Assembly: GCA_035995885.1 (NCBI GenBank) | Contig: DASYKC010000214.1 | Location: 1-64,000, forward strand | DNA: 64,000 nucleotides | From: Schlegelella_A sp035995885 | GTDB taxonomy: Bacteria; Pseudomonadota; Gammaproteobacteria; Burkholderiales; Burkholderiaceae_C | Direction: 5' to 3' | Shown: positions 47,963 through 55,907 of the stretch, in pieces | How the letters are laid out: every line of letters starts with the position of its first letter | Numbering within the stretch: position 1 is the first letter of the stretch | Translations under genes and position numbers: made by a program | The notes under the pieces: model-generated | Seen by the model: only the letters and a program-made list of their open reading frames with translations | Databases searched by the model: none | What the model was told of the DNA's origin: nothing

Positions 47963-48415
47963 ATGGCCGTGTTGCGCGATCGTCCGTACTGCCAGTTCAA
48001 CTTCCTCGTCGACATCGGCGACGGCAACACCGACGGGCCGGGCGCCGGCTTCCAGGAGGTGAGCGCGATCTCGACCGAGGTCGCGGTGAGCGAGTACCGC
48101 AACGGCAACTCCAAGGAGAACAGCCCGATCAAGATCACCGGCCTCAACAAGGCGAGCGACGTGACGATGAAGCGCGGCGTGATCGGTGCGCTCGCCCTCT
48201 ACGCCTGGCTGAACGACATCAGGAACGGCAACCAGAACGCGCTGCGCACCGTCACCGTCCAGCTGCAGAACGAGGACCACAGCGCCGTCGTGCAGACCTG
48301 GAAGCTGCTGCGCGCGCGCATCGTCAAGCACAGCAGCGGGCCGTTCGACGCCAAGGCCAACGACGTCGCGATCGAGGAGATCGTCATCGCCTACGAGCGC
48401 CTCGAGATGGAATGA
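47963..48415 (+). CDS. Phage-tail-tube-like protein (T4 gp19 family)
   Basis: A 150-residue protein of the gp19/contractile-tail tube family found in phages and extracellular contractile injection systems. It begins CQFNFLVDIGDG and carries the diagnostic GFQEVSAIS segment and the central MKRGVIGALALYAWLND. A GGAG stands upstream of the ATG. A second, shorter-homology paralogue overlaps its stop codon. No sheath, baseplate, spike or AAA-ATPase gene is in the window, so it is not part of a visible tail cluster. Confidence 0.82.
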   Translation: MAVLRDRPYCQFNFLVDIGDGNTDGPGAGFQEVSAISTEVAVSEYRNGNSKENSPIKITGLNKASDVTMKRGVIGALALYAWLNDIRNGNQNALRTVTVQLQNEDHSAVVQTWKLLRARIVKHSSGPFDAKANDVAIEEIVIAYERLEME

Positions 48416-48891
48416 GCGGCGTACCCGATCTGCGCGACCGGCCGCTCGGCAATTCGAACTTCGTCGTCGAGTTCGGCAGCGGCGCCTCGCGCTCGGGCCG
48501 GACCGGGTTCGCCGAGGTGATCTTTCCGCCGTTCACGATCGCCGAGCGTGCGCCGGTCCGGCGCGCGGCGGAGTCGGCTCGCGCGGCGGAGGCGGCGCTC
48601 ACGGCGGCTGCGTCGGCGCAGGCGGTCGGCCAGCGCCTCGTCCTGCGCCGCGGCGTCACCGGCGACCTCGCTCTCTACGCCTGGTGGGATCAGGCGCGCC
48701 GCGGCAAGGCGCCGCCGCGGCGCGTGATGAACGTCAAGCTGCTCGGCGAGGATCGCGCGACGGTCGTCTGGACCTGGCGCTTCCGCAACGTCCGGCCGGT
48801 GAGCCTCTCGTACTCGCCGCTGCGCGGCGTCGACGGCGGCGTCCTGATGGAAACGATCGAGCTGTCGTTCGACGACGTCGAAATGGCCTGA
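48412..48891 (+). CDS. Second phage-tail-tube-like protein (gp19 family)
   Basis: A 159-residue paralogue of the preceding protein. It shares the NSNFVVEFG start, a GFAEVIFPP segment and LRRGVTGDLALYAWWDQ, followed by the VRPVSLSYSPLRG strand and the terminal METIELSFDD. Compared with the first copy it has an Ala/Arg-rich insert of about 40 residues (about 45-75). The ATG overlaps the upstream stop (ATGA). The two may form a heteromeric tube or ring, as in injection systems with several tube proteins. Confidence 0.8.
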   Translation: MSGVPDLRDRPLGNSNFVVEFGSGASRSGRTGFAEVIFPPFTIAERAPVRRAAESARAAEAALTAAASAQAVGQRLVLRRGVTGDLALYAWWDQARRGKAPPRRVMNVKLLGEDRATVVWTWRFRNVRPVSLSYSPLRGVDGGVLMETIELSFDDVEMA

Positions 48892-48895
48892 CGCG

Positions 48896-49702
48896 CTAGC
48901 GCAGCGCCGGCCGGCGCGCCGCCTTCTCGCGGTACATCGCCGCGTCGCCGCGCGCGACGAGTGCCACAGCCGTGTCGTCGGGCGCGAGATCGACGATGCC
49001 GGCGCTGAAGTCGAACGCGCCGACCGCCCAGCGCGGATCGTGAACGGCGCAGAACGAGCGCAGGCGGGAGACGATCGCCTCGCCCTGCCGGCTCGTCGTC
49101 GCCGGCAGCAGGAGGGCGAACTCGTCGCCGCCGAGGCGATAGCCGGTGTCGACGTGCGTCCGGATCGTCGCGGCGATGCCGGCGGCCAGCTGGCGCAGGA
49201 CCTGATCGCCGGCGCCGTGACCGAATCGGTCGTTGACGCCCTTGAAGTCGTCGATGTCGAGACAGACGACGCAGAGCGGCTGGCGCGAGCGCCGCGCGCG
49301 CGTGCACTCGACGTCGAGCGCGGCCTCGAAGCTGCGCCGGTTGAGCAGGCCGGTGAGGCCGTCAGAGCGCGCGAGCGCTTCGAGGGCGCGTCGATCGCGA
49401 CGCACTTGCCAGACCAGCGCCGCGATGACGAGAACGCCGCAGACCTCGGTGAGCCAGCCGCGCCGCGATCCCGGCAGCGCGCCGTTCTCGAGCCAGTCGG
49501 TCAGCAGCGGCGCCGGGACGAGCGCGTACAGCCACACCAGCGGGCCGATCCGGCCGACCAGCGCCGTCGCGCGATCGCGCGCCTTCGGCGCCACCGACGG
49601 GAATGGCGCCGCGGCGCGGCGCGGCTCGATGGCGCCGAGGCCGTCGGCGCTGTCGAAGCCGCCGATCGAGACAACGCTGACCTGGCGCTCGGTGTTGCCC
49701 AT
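48896..49702 (-). CDS. Diguanylate cyclase (GGDEF)
   Basis: A 268-residue protein. Residues 1-50 are cytoplasmic, two short hydrophobic segments lie near 55-70 and 85-100, and the GGDEF domain spans about 110-268, with DIDDFKGVNDRFGHG and the active-site YRLGGDEFALL. It should make cyclic-di-GMP. The RxxD inhibitory site is not intact. The ATG at 49702 follows AGGGAG; an upstream in-frame start would add a poorly coding segment. It faces the tail-tube pair. Confidence 0.85.
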   Translation of the reverse strand: MGNTERQVSVVSIGGFDSADGLGAIEPRRAAAPFPSVAPKARDRATALVGRIGPLVWLYALVPAPLLTDWLENGALPGSRRGWLTEVCGVLVIAALVWQVRRDRRALEALARSDGLTGLLNRRSFEAALDVECTRARRSRQPLCVVCLDIDDFKGVNDRFGHGAGDQVLRQLAAGIAATIRTHVDTGYRLGGDEFALLLPATTSRQGEAIVSRLRSFCAVHDPRWAVGAFDFSAGIVDLAPDDTAVALVARGDAAMYREKAARRPALR

Positions 49703-49861
49703 GCGAATCTCCCTGCCGCAGTGTCGCGCCCGAGCCGGACGCGGCGCATGTGCGAACCGTCCCGCTTCGGTAAAGCGTCGTAAAGCAAGCGCGACCAAGC
49801 GCACGCGCGCCCGCCCGCGCGCGGCAGGCGCCGCCGCCCTCGAATCGACGTGCGGGCGCGG

Positions 49862-51220
49862 CTAGAGCTGCGACCCGAGCAGCGACGCGATCTGCTCGAT
49901 CGCCTTTTCCTTCAGCGGCCGTCTCTGCCATTCGGCAGGCGTGATGCGGCGCGACCGGGTCAGGTCGGCGTCGAAGATCGCCACCTGCTCGGCCGCGAAC
50001 GCGGCGTCGTAGATGTTCAGGTTCGCCTCGTCGTTGAGGCGAAACGAGCGGTCGTCGAAGTTGGTCGAGCCGGTCGAGACCATGAACTCGTCGACGATCA
50101 TCACCTTGCAGTGGTACATCGTCGGCTGGTACTCGTAGATCTCGGCACCGGCCGCGAGCAGCTCGCCCCAGCGCGAGCGCGACGCCGCGCGCACGGTCTC
50201 GGTGTCGATGTGCTCGCCCGGCGTGATGATCTGCAGCCTGACGCCGCGCCCGAGCGCCTCGACCATCGTCTTCACCGCGAGGTCGTTGGGAACGAAGTAC
50301 GAGCTCGACAGGCGGATCGTCCGCTTCGCCGCCGTGATCGACATCAGGTACATCAGCTCCATGCTGGCGCTGCCGCCGCTCGGCGAGCTGCTGAACACCT
50401 GCGCCGGGCCGCCGGCGACCGGCGCGAGCGTCGGAAAGTAGTCGACGCCGTGCAGCACCGTGCCGGTCGTCTTGATCCAGTTGTCGACGAAGACGGCCTG
50501 CATCTGGCCGACCGCCGGCCCTTCGATCTGGAAGTGGGTGTCGCGCCAGTGGTCGGCGTCCTGGCCGTCGCCGGTCCACTTGTCGGCGATGCCGACGCCG
50601 CCGGTGAAGCCGATCCGGCCGTCGACGACGAGAAGCTTCCGGTGCGTGCGGTTGTTGAGCCGGCCGAGCTGCGACCAGTGCAGCGGGTGGTACTTCTGGA
50701 TGTCGATGCCGGCCGACTTCATCTCGTCGACGAGCGCCGCCTCCATCTTCTGCGAGCCGACCCAGTCGAGCAGGACGTGGACCTTGACGCCGGCGCGCGC
50801 GCGCTCGGCCAGGGCATCGGCGAACTCCCTGCCGATCGTCCCCGACCAGTAGATGTAGGTCTCGAAGTTGATCGTCTGCCGGGCGCCGCGGATCGCCGCG
50901 AGCATCGCCGGAAAGATGCGGTCGCCGTTGACGAGGACGCGGTAGCGATTGCCTTCCATCACCGGCGGCCCGAGCAGCACGCCCATGGCATGCAGGAACT
51001 GCGGGTCCTCGGTCGAGTAGAGGCGCTCGATCTTCTGCTGGATCTTCTTCTCGCTGCTCTGCGCATTGAAGACCAGCAGCGCGACCAGGAACGCGATGAC
51101 GCAGGCGACGACGACGTCCACGATCAGCGTCTTCCGGCTGAAGCGGCGGCGCAGGTGCGACGCCAGCCTCACGCGCGCGCCGGCGCCGCGTTGCGGCGAC
51201 CGGGGCGGCGGCGAAAGCAT
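49862..51220 (-). CDS. Cardiolipin-synthase-like phospholipase D
   Basis: A 452-residue membrane-anchored protein with one N-terminal helix (about 32-54) and two PLD domains. The HKD motifs are THRKLLVVDGRIGFTGG and YHCKVMIVDEFMVSTGS. It resembles ClsB/ClsC enzymes that join phosphatidyl groups to form cardiolipin. The gene starts 15 bases after the catalase stop on the same strand, so it may be expressed with it under oxidative or stationary-phase stress. The 159 bases downstream of its stop hold no gene that I can see. Confidence 0.87.
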   Translation of the reverse strand: MLSPPPRSPQRGAGARVRLASHLRRRFSRKTLIVDVVVACVIAFLVALLVFNAQSSEKKIQQKIERLYSTEDPQFLHAMGVLLGPPVMEGNRYRVLVNGDRIFPAMLAAIRGARQTINFETYIYWSGTIGREFADALAERARAGVKVHVLLDWVGSQKMEAALVDEMKSAGIDIQKYHPLHWSQLGRLNNRTHRKLLVVDGRIGFTGGVGIADKWTGDGQDADHWRDTHFQIEGPAVGQMQAVFVDNWIKTTGTVLHGVDYFPTLAPVAGGPAQVFSSSPSGGSASMELMYLMSITAAKRTIRLSSSYFVPNDLAVKTMVEALGRGVRLQIITPGEHIDTETVRAASRSRWGELLAAGAEIYEYQPTMYHCKVMIVDEFMVSTGSTNFDDRSFRLNDEANLNIYDAAFAAEQVAIFDADLTRSRRITPAEWQRRPLKEKAIEQIASLLGSQL

Positions 51221-51235
51221 CGGCAGCGCGCCCTG

Positions 51236-53668
51236 TCAGACCGCCGGCGGATCGGTTTCGCGCTCGTAGTGGCGATGACGCGCGAGGGCGGAGATGAAGG
51301 CGGCGCCCGCATCGCCGGATGGTGTCATCACGAGCCCGGGGTCGGCGCTGCCGTCGGCCAAGGCCTTCGGCAGCATCGCCCGCTCGACCAGCGCGCTCTT
51401 GGCGCCGAGGACGAGGATCGTCTTGCAGTGCCGGTACTGGTCCTTGACGAAGTCGACCGCCTGGCCGAAACCGGCGAGGCCGCCGTCGCCGCCGGGAATG
51501 ACGACGCCGTCCCAGAGCACCGAGGGCGCCGTCTCCATCGTCACCTCGACGTGGATCGGGTCGCCCGCGCCCGGGCGGACGCGGCCGAGGCGCGCGCCGA
51601 CGAAGCGCGGCACCGCGCCGGCGGCGGCGAGCGCGGCGTGGACCGCGCGCAGCGAGACGCCGTCGATGCCGTCGGCGACGAGGAGGGCGACGTGACGCGT
51701 CACGACGCTGCCGTCGCCAGGACGCGCCATCAGCGAGAGCGCCGGCGAGCTCGTCACCTCGGGCGTCGCCGGCGACTCGAGGACGCGCGGCATCGCCTTC
51801 GGCACGGCGATGCCGATGCCCTCGGCGACGCCCTCGGCGAGCTCGGCGGAGACGTTGGCGAGCATCGAGATCACGCGCTCGCGGATCGCCTCGACGCCGA
51901 CCTTGGTGAGCTCGAAGCGGAAGGCGCCGACGATGTGGTTCTTCTCGGTCTGCGTCTGGCTCTCGAAGAACAGGCGCGCCTGGGTGAAGTGGTCGGCGAA
52001 CTTCTCCGGCTTGGCGCGCACCTTGTCGCCCGCGACCGCCTGCGGGAACGAGACGAAGCCGCGCATGCCGGCCTGGTACGGGCAGCCGCCGCCGAGCGAG
52101 TTCGGCTCGTAGGCGACGCGGCCGCGCGGGATCGCCTGGCGATGGATGCCGTCGCGCTGGTTGTTGTGGACCTGCGCCACCGACGAGTTGATCGGGATCT
52201 CGTGGAAGTTGGGCCCGCCGAGCCGGCTCAGCTGGGTGTCGAAGTACGAGTGGTGACGCCCTTGCAGCAGCGGATCGTTGCTGGTGTCGATGCCCGGGAT
52301 CATGTTCATCGTGCCGAACGCGACCTGCTCGGTCTCGGCGAAGAAGTTGTCGGGGTTGCGGTCGAGCACCAGCTTGCCAACCTTGCGCACCGGCACCAGC
52401 TCCTCGGGAACGATCTTGGTCGCGTCGAGGACGTCGAAGCTGAAGCGGTCGGCTTCCTCCTCGGTGAAGACCTGCAGGCCGAGCTCCCACTCGGGATACG
52501 CGCCCGCCTCGATCGCTTCCCAGAGGTCGCGGCGATGGAAGTCGGGGTCGGCGCCGTTGATCTTGACCGCCTCGTCCCAGACCACGGAGTGCGTGCCGGC
52601 GACCGGCTCCCAGTGGAACTTGCAGAAGCGCGAGTCGCCCTCGGCGTTGACGAGGCGAAAGGTGTGGACGCCGAAGCCCTGCATCATGCGGTAGCTGCGC
52701 GGGATGGCGCGGTCCGACATCACCCACATCAGCATGTGCGTCGATTCGGGCATCAGCGAGACGAAGTCCCAGAAGGTGTCGTGCGCCGACGCCGCCTGCG
52801 GCATGGCGTTGTGCGGCTCGGGCTTGACGGCGTGGATCAGGTCCGGGAACTTCATCGCATCCTGGATGAAGAACACCGGGATGTTGTTGCCGACGATGTC
52901 CCAGTTGCCTTCGTCGGTGTAGAACTTGACGGCGAAGCCGCGCACGTCGCGGGCGAGGTCGAACGAGCCGCGCTCGCCGGCGACGGTCGAGAAGCGGACG
53001 AAGACGGGCGTCCTCTTGCCGGCCGCGGCGAACGGCGCCGCGCGCGTGATCGGCGCCAGGTCCTGGTAGCTCTCGAAGTAGCCGTGCGCGGCCGAGCCGC
53101 GCGCGTGGACGATCCGCTCGGGAATCCGCTCGTGGTCGAAGTGGGTGATCTTCTCGCGCAGGATGAAGTCTTCGAACAGCGTCGGCCCGCGCAGGCCGGC
53201 CTTGAGCGAGTTCTGGTTGTCGGCGACGGCGACGCCCATGTTGGTCGTCAGCACCTGACCGCCGGAATCGACGCGCGCGCGGTCGAGCGATTCGCTGCCC
53301 GGGTTGTAGCCGGCCGGCGGCTCGCCGCGACCGACCTTGGGCGACGTCGCGTCCTCGGTCACGGTGCTGGCGCTGTCGATCGGATCGTGCGGCTTGACCG
53401 GCTTGCCCGCCTGCGGCGCGTGACCGTTGTCGACGCCGTGCTCGCTCGCCTTGAGCGGATTGGCCGGCAGCGCCGCCGCGGCCGCCTGCGCGCCGATCTT
53501 CTGCGTCGCCAGGCGCCGCTGCGCCGTCGTGTCGAGCTGGTCGACCGTGCCTTGCGCGAGCGCGGCGGTCGAGGGGCCGGCGAAGGTCGCCAGCACGGTG
53601 CCGACGCTCTCCTTGATCGATGCGGTGGCGGCGGAAGCCGGAGGGTTCTTGCGAATGCGAGTTGCCAT
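51236..53668 (-). CDS. katE: Large-subunit catalase (HPII/KatE type)
   Basis: An 810-residue clade-2 heme catalase. Catalytic His lies in RIVHARGSAAHG and the distal Asn in NIPVFFIQDA. The proximal part has SYRMMQGFGVHTFR and the heme-binding Tyr segment ends near SYFDTQLSRLGGPNF. The C-terminal 150 residues form the DJ-1/PfpI-like domain (VALLVADGIDGVSL) found in large catalases. The N-terminal 75 residues are an Ala/Thr/Ser-rich extension. The ATG at 53668 has no strong ribosome site. Confidence 0.95.
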   Translation of the reverse strand: MATRIRKNPPASAATASIKESVGTVLATFAGPSTAALAQGTVDQLDTTAQRRLATQKIGAQAAAAALPANPLKASEHGVDNGHAPQAGKPVKPHDPIDSASTVTEDATSPKVGRGEPPAGYNPGSESLDRARVDSGGQVLTTNMGVAVADNQNSLKAGLRGPTLFEDFILREKITHFDHERIPERIVHARGSAAHGYFESYQDLAPITRAAPFAAAGKRTPVFVRFSTVAGERGSFDLARDVRGFAVKFYTDEGNWDIVGNNIPVFFIQDAMKFPDLIHAVKPEPHNAMPQAASAHDTFWDFVSLMPESTHMLMWVMSDRAIPRSYRMMQGFGVHTFRLVNAEGDSRFCKFHWEPVAGTHSVVWDEAVKINGADPDFHRRDLWEAIEAGAYPEWELGLQVFTEEEADRFSFDVLDATKIVPEELVPVRKVGKLVLDRNPDNFFAETEQVAFGTMNMIPGIDTSNDPLLQGRHHSYFDTQLSRLGGPNFHEIPINSSVAQVHNNQRDGIHRQAIPRGRVAYEPNSLGGGCPYQAGMRGFVSFPQAVAGDKVRAKPEKFADHFTQARLFFESQTQTEKNHIVGAFRFELTKVGVEAIRERVISMLANVSAELAEGVAEGIGIAVPKAMPRVLESPATPEVTSSPALSLMARPGDGSVVTRHVALLVADGIDGVSLRAVHAALAAAGAVPRFVGARLGRVRPGAGDPIHVEVTMETAPSVLWDGVVIPGGDGGLAGFGQAVDFVKDQYRHCKTILVLGAKSALVERAMLPKALADGSADPGLVMTPSGDAGAAFISALARHRHYERETDPPAV

Positions 53669-53741
53669 GGCGGTCCCGAAGAGAAAAGCGAATTGCCGAA
53701 AGGCGTCAGGGCAACGGGCATACCCGTCGCCGACGTGGCGC

Positions 53742-53768
53742 AAAGAAAAAGCGCCCCGAAGGGCGCTT
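53742..53768 (-). terminator. Rho-independent terminator of the glycine-zipper gene
   Basis: On the minus strand AAGCGCCC-TTCG-GGGCGCTT is followed by TTTCTTTG: an eight-bp stem with a UUCG tetraloop and a T-tract. It lies 17 bases after the glycine-zipper stop and separates it from katE. Confidence 0.9.
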
Positions 53769-53785
53769 CCTCTCGGCTCGGCCGG

Positions 53786-54316
53786 CTACTTGCCGTCGCG
53801 GTCCGAGTCGCCGGGGACGGCGCGCTCGACGCTGTCGCTCACCCGGTTCCAGGCGTCGCGCGTCGCGTGCTTGGCGCGGTCCCAGGTCAGGCTCGACTTG
53901 CCGCGGGCGCGGTCCCAGTCGCGCGACAGGTCGGACTCGACGTCGTCGAAGTCGCGGCCGGCGTACTTCGAATACGAGCTGACGCCGTACGAATAGGCCG
54001 GGCCGTAGTCGTCGTAGCTGGCGCCGCTCGCATACGGACGCGACGAATAGTTGTCGCGCCAGTAGGCGTCCTCGCGGGTCGGATCGATCTGCTCGGCGAT
54101 GCCCTTGCCGGCGAGACCGCCGACGACGGCACCGACGGCCGCGCCGATCGCTGTGCCGACCGGGCCGGCGACCGTGCCAACCGCGGCACCGGTGGCGACG
54201 CCGCCGGCAACCGCCCCTGCGGCCGTGCCGACCGGGTGGGCGCCGGGCGCGCCCGTGAGCGGGTCGCGGTTGGCACTGGTTCCCGTCGTCGGACGGTTCG
54301 TCGTGTCGTTAGCCAT
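53786..54316 (-). CDS. Glycine-zipper stress-type protein
   Basis: A 176-residue protein. Residues 25-72 form a Gly/Ala-rich glycine-zipper segment (GAVAGGVATGAAVGTVAG) that can insert into membranes or oligomerise. The rest is acidic, Tyr/Asp/Ser-rich and probably disordered (DDYGPAYSYGVSSYSKYAG). No signal peptide is clear. The ATG is preceded by AGGAG. It lies downstream of the glsB-type gene and has its own terminator. Related proteins are general stress proteins, but the role here is unknown. Confidence 0.78.
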   Translation of the reverse strand: MANDTTNRPTTGTSANRDPLTGAPGAHPVGTAAGAVAGGVATGAAVGTVAGPVGTAIGAAVGAVVGGLAGKGIAEQIDPTREDAYWRDNYSSRPYASGASYDDYGPAYSYGVSSYSKYAGRDFDDVESDLSRDWDRARGKSSLTWDRAKHATRDAWNRVSDSVERAVPGDSDRDGK

Positions 54317-54373
54317 TGATTTCTCCTGAAGTGGAAAGTGAAACGCGCCGCGGCGCGCCGCGGCGCTGCCCGA

Positions 54374-54643
54374 TCAACGTGCTCGGCCGCGGCGGAACAG
54401 GTTGACGATGCCCAGCAGGATGACCGCGCCGACCAGCGACACGAGCATCGCCGGCAGGCTCAGGGCGTCCTGGTTGATGGTGCCGACGCCGACCAGCGGC
54501 GAGATCAGCCATCCGCCCAGCAACGCGCCGACGATGCCGACGACCACGTTGAGCACGACGCCTTGTTGCGCGTCGGTCCGCATGACCATGCTTGCCAGCC
54601 AACCGATGATTCCGCCGATGACCAGCCAGATGATGAAGTTCAT
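54374..54643 (-). CDS. GlsB/YeaQ/YmgE-family membrane protein
   Basis: An 89-residue inner-membrane protein of the transglycosylase-associated family, with three helices and the pattern MNFIIWLVIGGIIGWLASMVM and VVGIVGALLGGW. Members are induced in stationary phase or envelope stress; a role in cell-envelope protection is inferred in other bacteria. GAGGAAAA precedes the ATG. It heads a short stress operon with the glycine-zipper gene and diverges from the Hsp20 genes. Confidence 0.9.
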   Translation of the reverse strand: MNFIIWLVIGGIIGWLASMVMRTDAQQGVVLNVVVGIVGALLGGWLISPLVGVGTINQDALSLPAMLVSLVGAVILLGIVNLFRRGRAR

Positions 54644-54830
54644 ATCGTTTTCCTCGCCCTTGGGCCTTCGTTGAAGATGATTGACCGAGCGCCGGAATGC
54701 CCGGCGCACGAGACGCAGGTTAGTGATGCCAAAGAACCGCAGCCATCAGCCAAACGCCGCATGGCGACGGGGAGAGGCGCCTCTTGCAGGCGTGGGATTC
54801 GGCCTACGCGCCCGCGCCGCGGGGAGGGGC

Positions 54831-54857
54831 CTTGAAAGTCGCCCGGCCGCTCCTACT
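54831..54857 (+). promoter_or_regulatory. Possible heat-shock (sigma-32) promoter of the Hsp20 genes
   Basis: CTTGAAA at 54831-54837 matches the sigma-32 -35 element exactly. After 12 bases, the spacing of the E. coli groE promoter, CTCCTACT partly matches the -10 element CCCCATnT. It lies 56 bases before the first Hsp20 start. Confidence 0.5.
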
Positions 54858-54912
54858 TCGCCGCCGCGGGCCGTCTTGTCCGCGCATGAATGTCGCGAAA
54901 GGAGCGAACGAT

Positions 54913-55416
54913 ATGTACTCGTCCATGTTGAAGACACCCGGCGACTGGTTCGCCGATTTCGATCTGTTGCAGGACCGGCTCGACGAGCTGCTCGGCGGCC
55001 GCGGTGCGGCGACATCGAGCATTCGCGCCGTCGGCCGCGCCGGCGCGTTCCCGGCGCTCAATGTCGGCAACTGGGCCGAGGCGCTCGAGATCTACGCCTT
55101 CGCCCCCGGCATCGATCCGAAGTCGGTCGACGTCTCGGTCGAGAAGGGACTGCTGGCGATCGCCGGCGAGCGCAGCGCGCAGGACGGCAACGCCGCGGCA
55201 GGCGGCAGCGCAGGGTCGCCAGGCAAGTCGCAGGCGGAGCGCAACGTCTATGCGAACGAGCGCTTCGGCGGGCGCTTCCGGCGCGTCGTCGCCCTGCCCG
55301 AGGACGCCGATCCGACGCGCGTCGAAGCCAGCTACGGCAACGGCGTGCTGAAGATCGTCGTGCCGAAGCGCGAATCGTCGAAGCCGCGCCAGATCCAGGT
55401 CGCGAGCGCCGCCTGA
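54913..55416 (+). CDS. Hsp20/alpha-crystallin small heat-shock protein
   Basis: A 167-residue small heat-shock chaperone that holds unfolding proteins. The alpha-crystallin domain spans about 45-155, with ALEIYAFAPGIDPKSVDVSV, an insert rich in Gly/Ser/Ala, RFGGRFRRVVALPEDAD and the closing GVLKIVVPK. The ATG at 54913 follows AAAGGAG; earlier in-frame starts lack ribosome sites. A second Hsp20 follows after 36 bases with a near-identical leader (GAAAGGAGC), so the two are an operon. Confidence 0.92.
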   Translation: MYSSMLKTPGDWFADFDLLQDRLDELLGGRGAATSSIRAVGRAGAFPALNVGNWAEALEIYAFAPGIDPKSVDVSVEKGLLAIAGERSAQDGNAAAGGSAGSPGKSQAERNVYANERFGGRFRRVVALPEDADPTRVEASYGNGVLKIVVPKRESSKPRQIQVASAA

Positions 55417-55452
55417 GGCCGCTGCCGTTTCACATCGAAAGGAGCCCACGCC

Positions 55453-55854
55453 ATGCAAACCAACACCGCGATGCAAGCACAGCAACCCGCTCAGGCGCAA
55501 GGCGCCGGCGGCAACCGCACCGCACCGGCGCTGCTGCCGCCGGTCGACATCTTCGAGGACAGCGGCGGCATCACGCTGCTCGCCGACCTGCCCGGGGTCG
55601 GCCGCGACGACCTCGCGATCGGCGTCGACGGCCGGACGCTGACGATCGAGGCGCCGCTCAGGCTCGGCGAGGCGAACTCGCTCGTCTCGGTCTACGCCGA
55701 GGTGCGCGCCAACCACTACCGGCGCAGCTTCGAGCTGAGCAGCGACCTCGACACCGCGAAGATCGACGCCGGCCTCCGCGACGGCGTCCTGACGCTGCGC
55801 ATCCCCAAGCTCGAGCAGGCCAGGCCGCGGCGCATCGACGTTCGCGTCGAGTGA
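55453..55854 (+). CDS. Second Hsp20/alpha-crystallin protein
   Basis: A 133-residue small heat-shock protein. The alpha-crystallin domain spans about 28-125: PPVDIFEDSGGITLLADLPGV, then YRRSFELSSDLDTAKI and GVLTLRIPK. The N-terminal 25 residues are Gln/Ala-rich (QAQQPAQAQGAGG). AAAGGAG precedes the ATG. Such paired class A/B-like small Hsps often form mixed oligomers; this is an inference here. It converges on the galactarate dehydratase gene, 54 bases away. Confidence 0.92.
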   Translation: MQTNTAMQAQQPAQAQGAGGNRTAPALLPPVDIFEDSGGITLLADLPGVGRDDLAIGVDGRTLTIEAPLRLGEANSLVSVYAEVRANHYRRSFELSSDLDTAKIDAGLRDGVLTLRIPKLEQARPRRIDVRVE

Positions 55855-55907
55855 CGCCGGAGGCGAGGCGATGGCGGCACGCCGCCGTCGCCTCGCGCTG
55901 CATCGGC

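Noticed and set aside
47963..48891. Prophage
   Set aside because: Only the two tube-like genes are phage-related; there is no integrase, capsid, terminase or lysis gene and no attachment-site repeat that I can see.
49850..54319. A 1489-codon open frame on the plus strand opposite the PLD and catalase genes
   Set aside because: Shadow of the minus-strand genes: low-complexity Arg/Val/Asp composition and no recognisable motif, while the minus strand carries intact HKD and catalase signatures.
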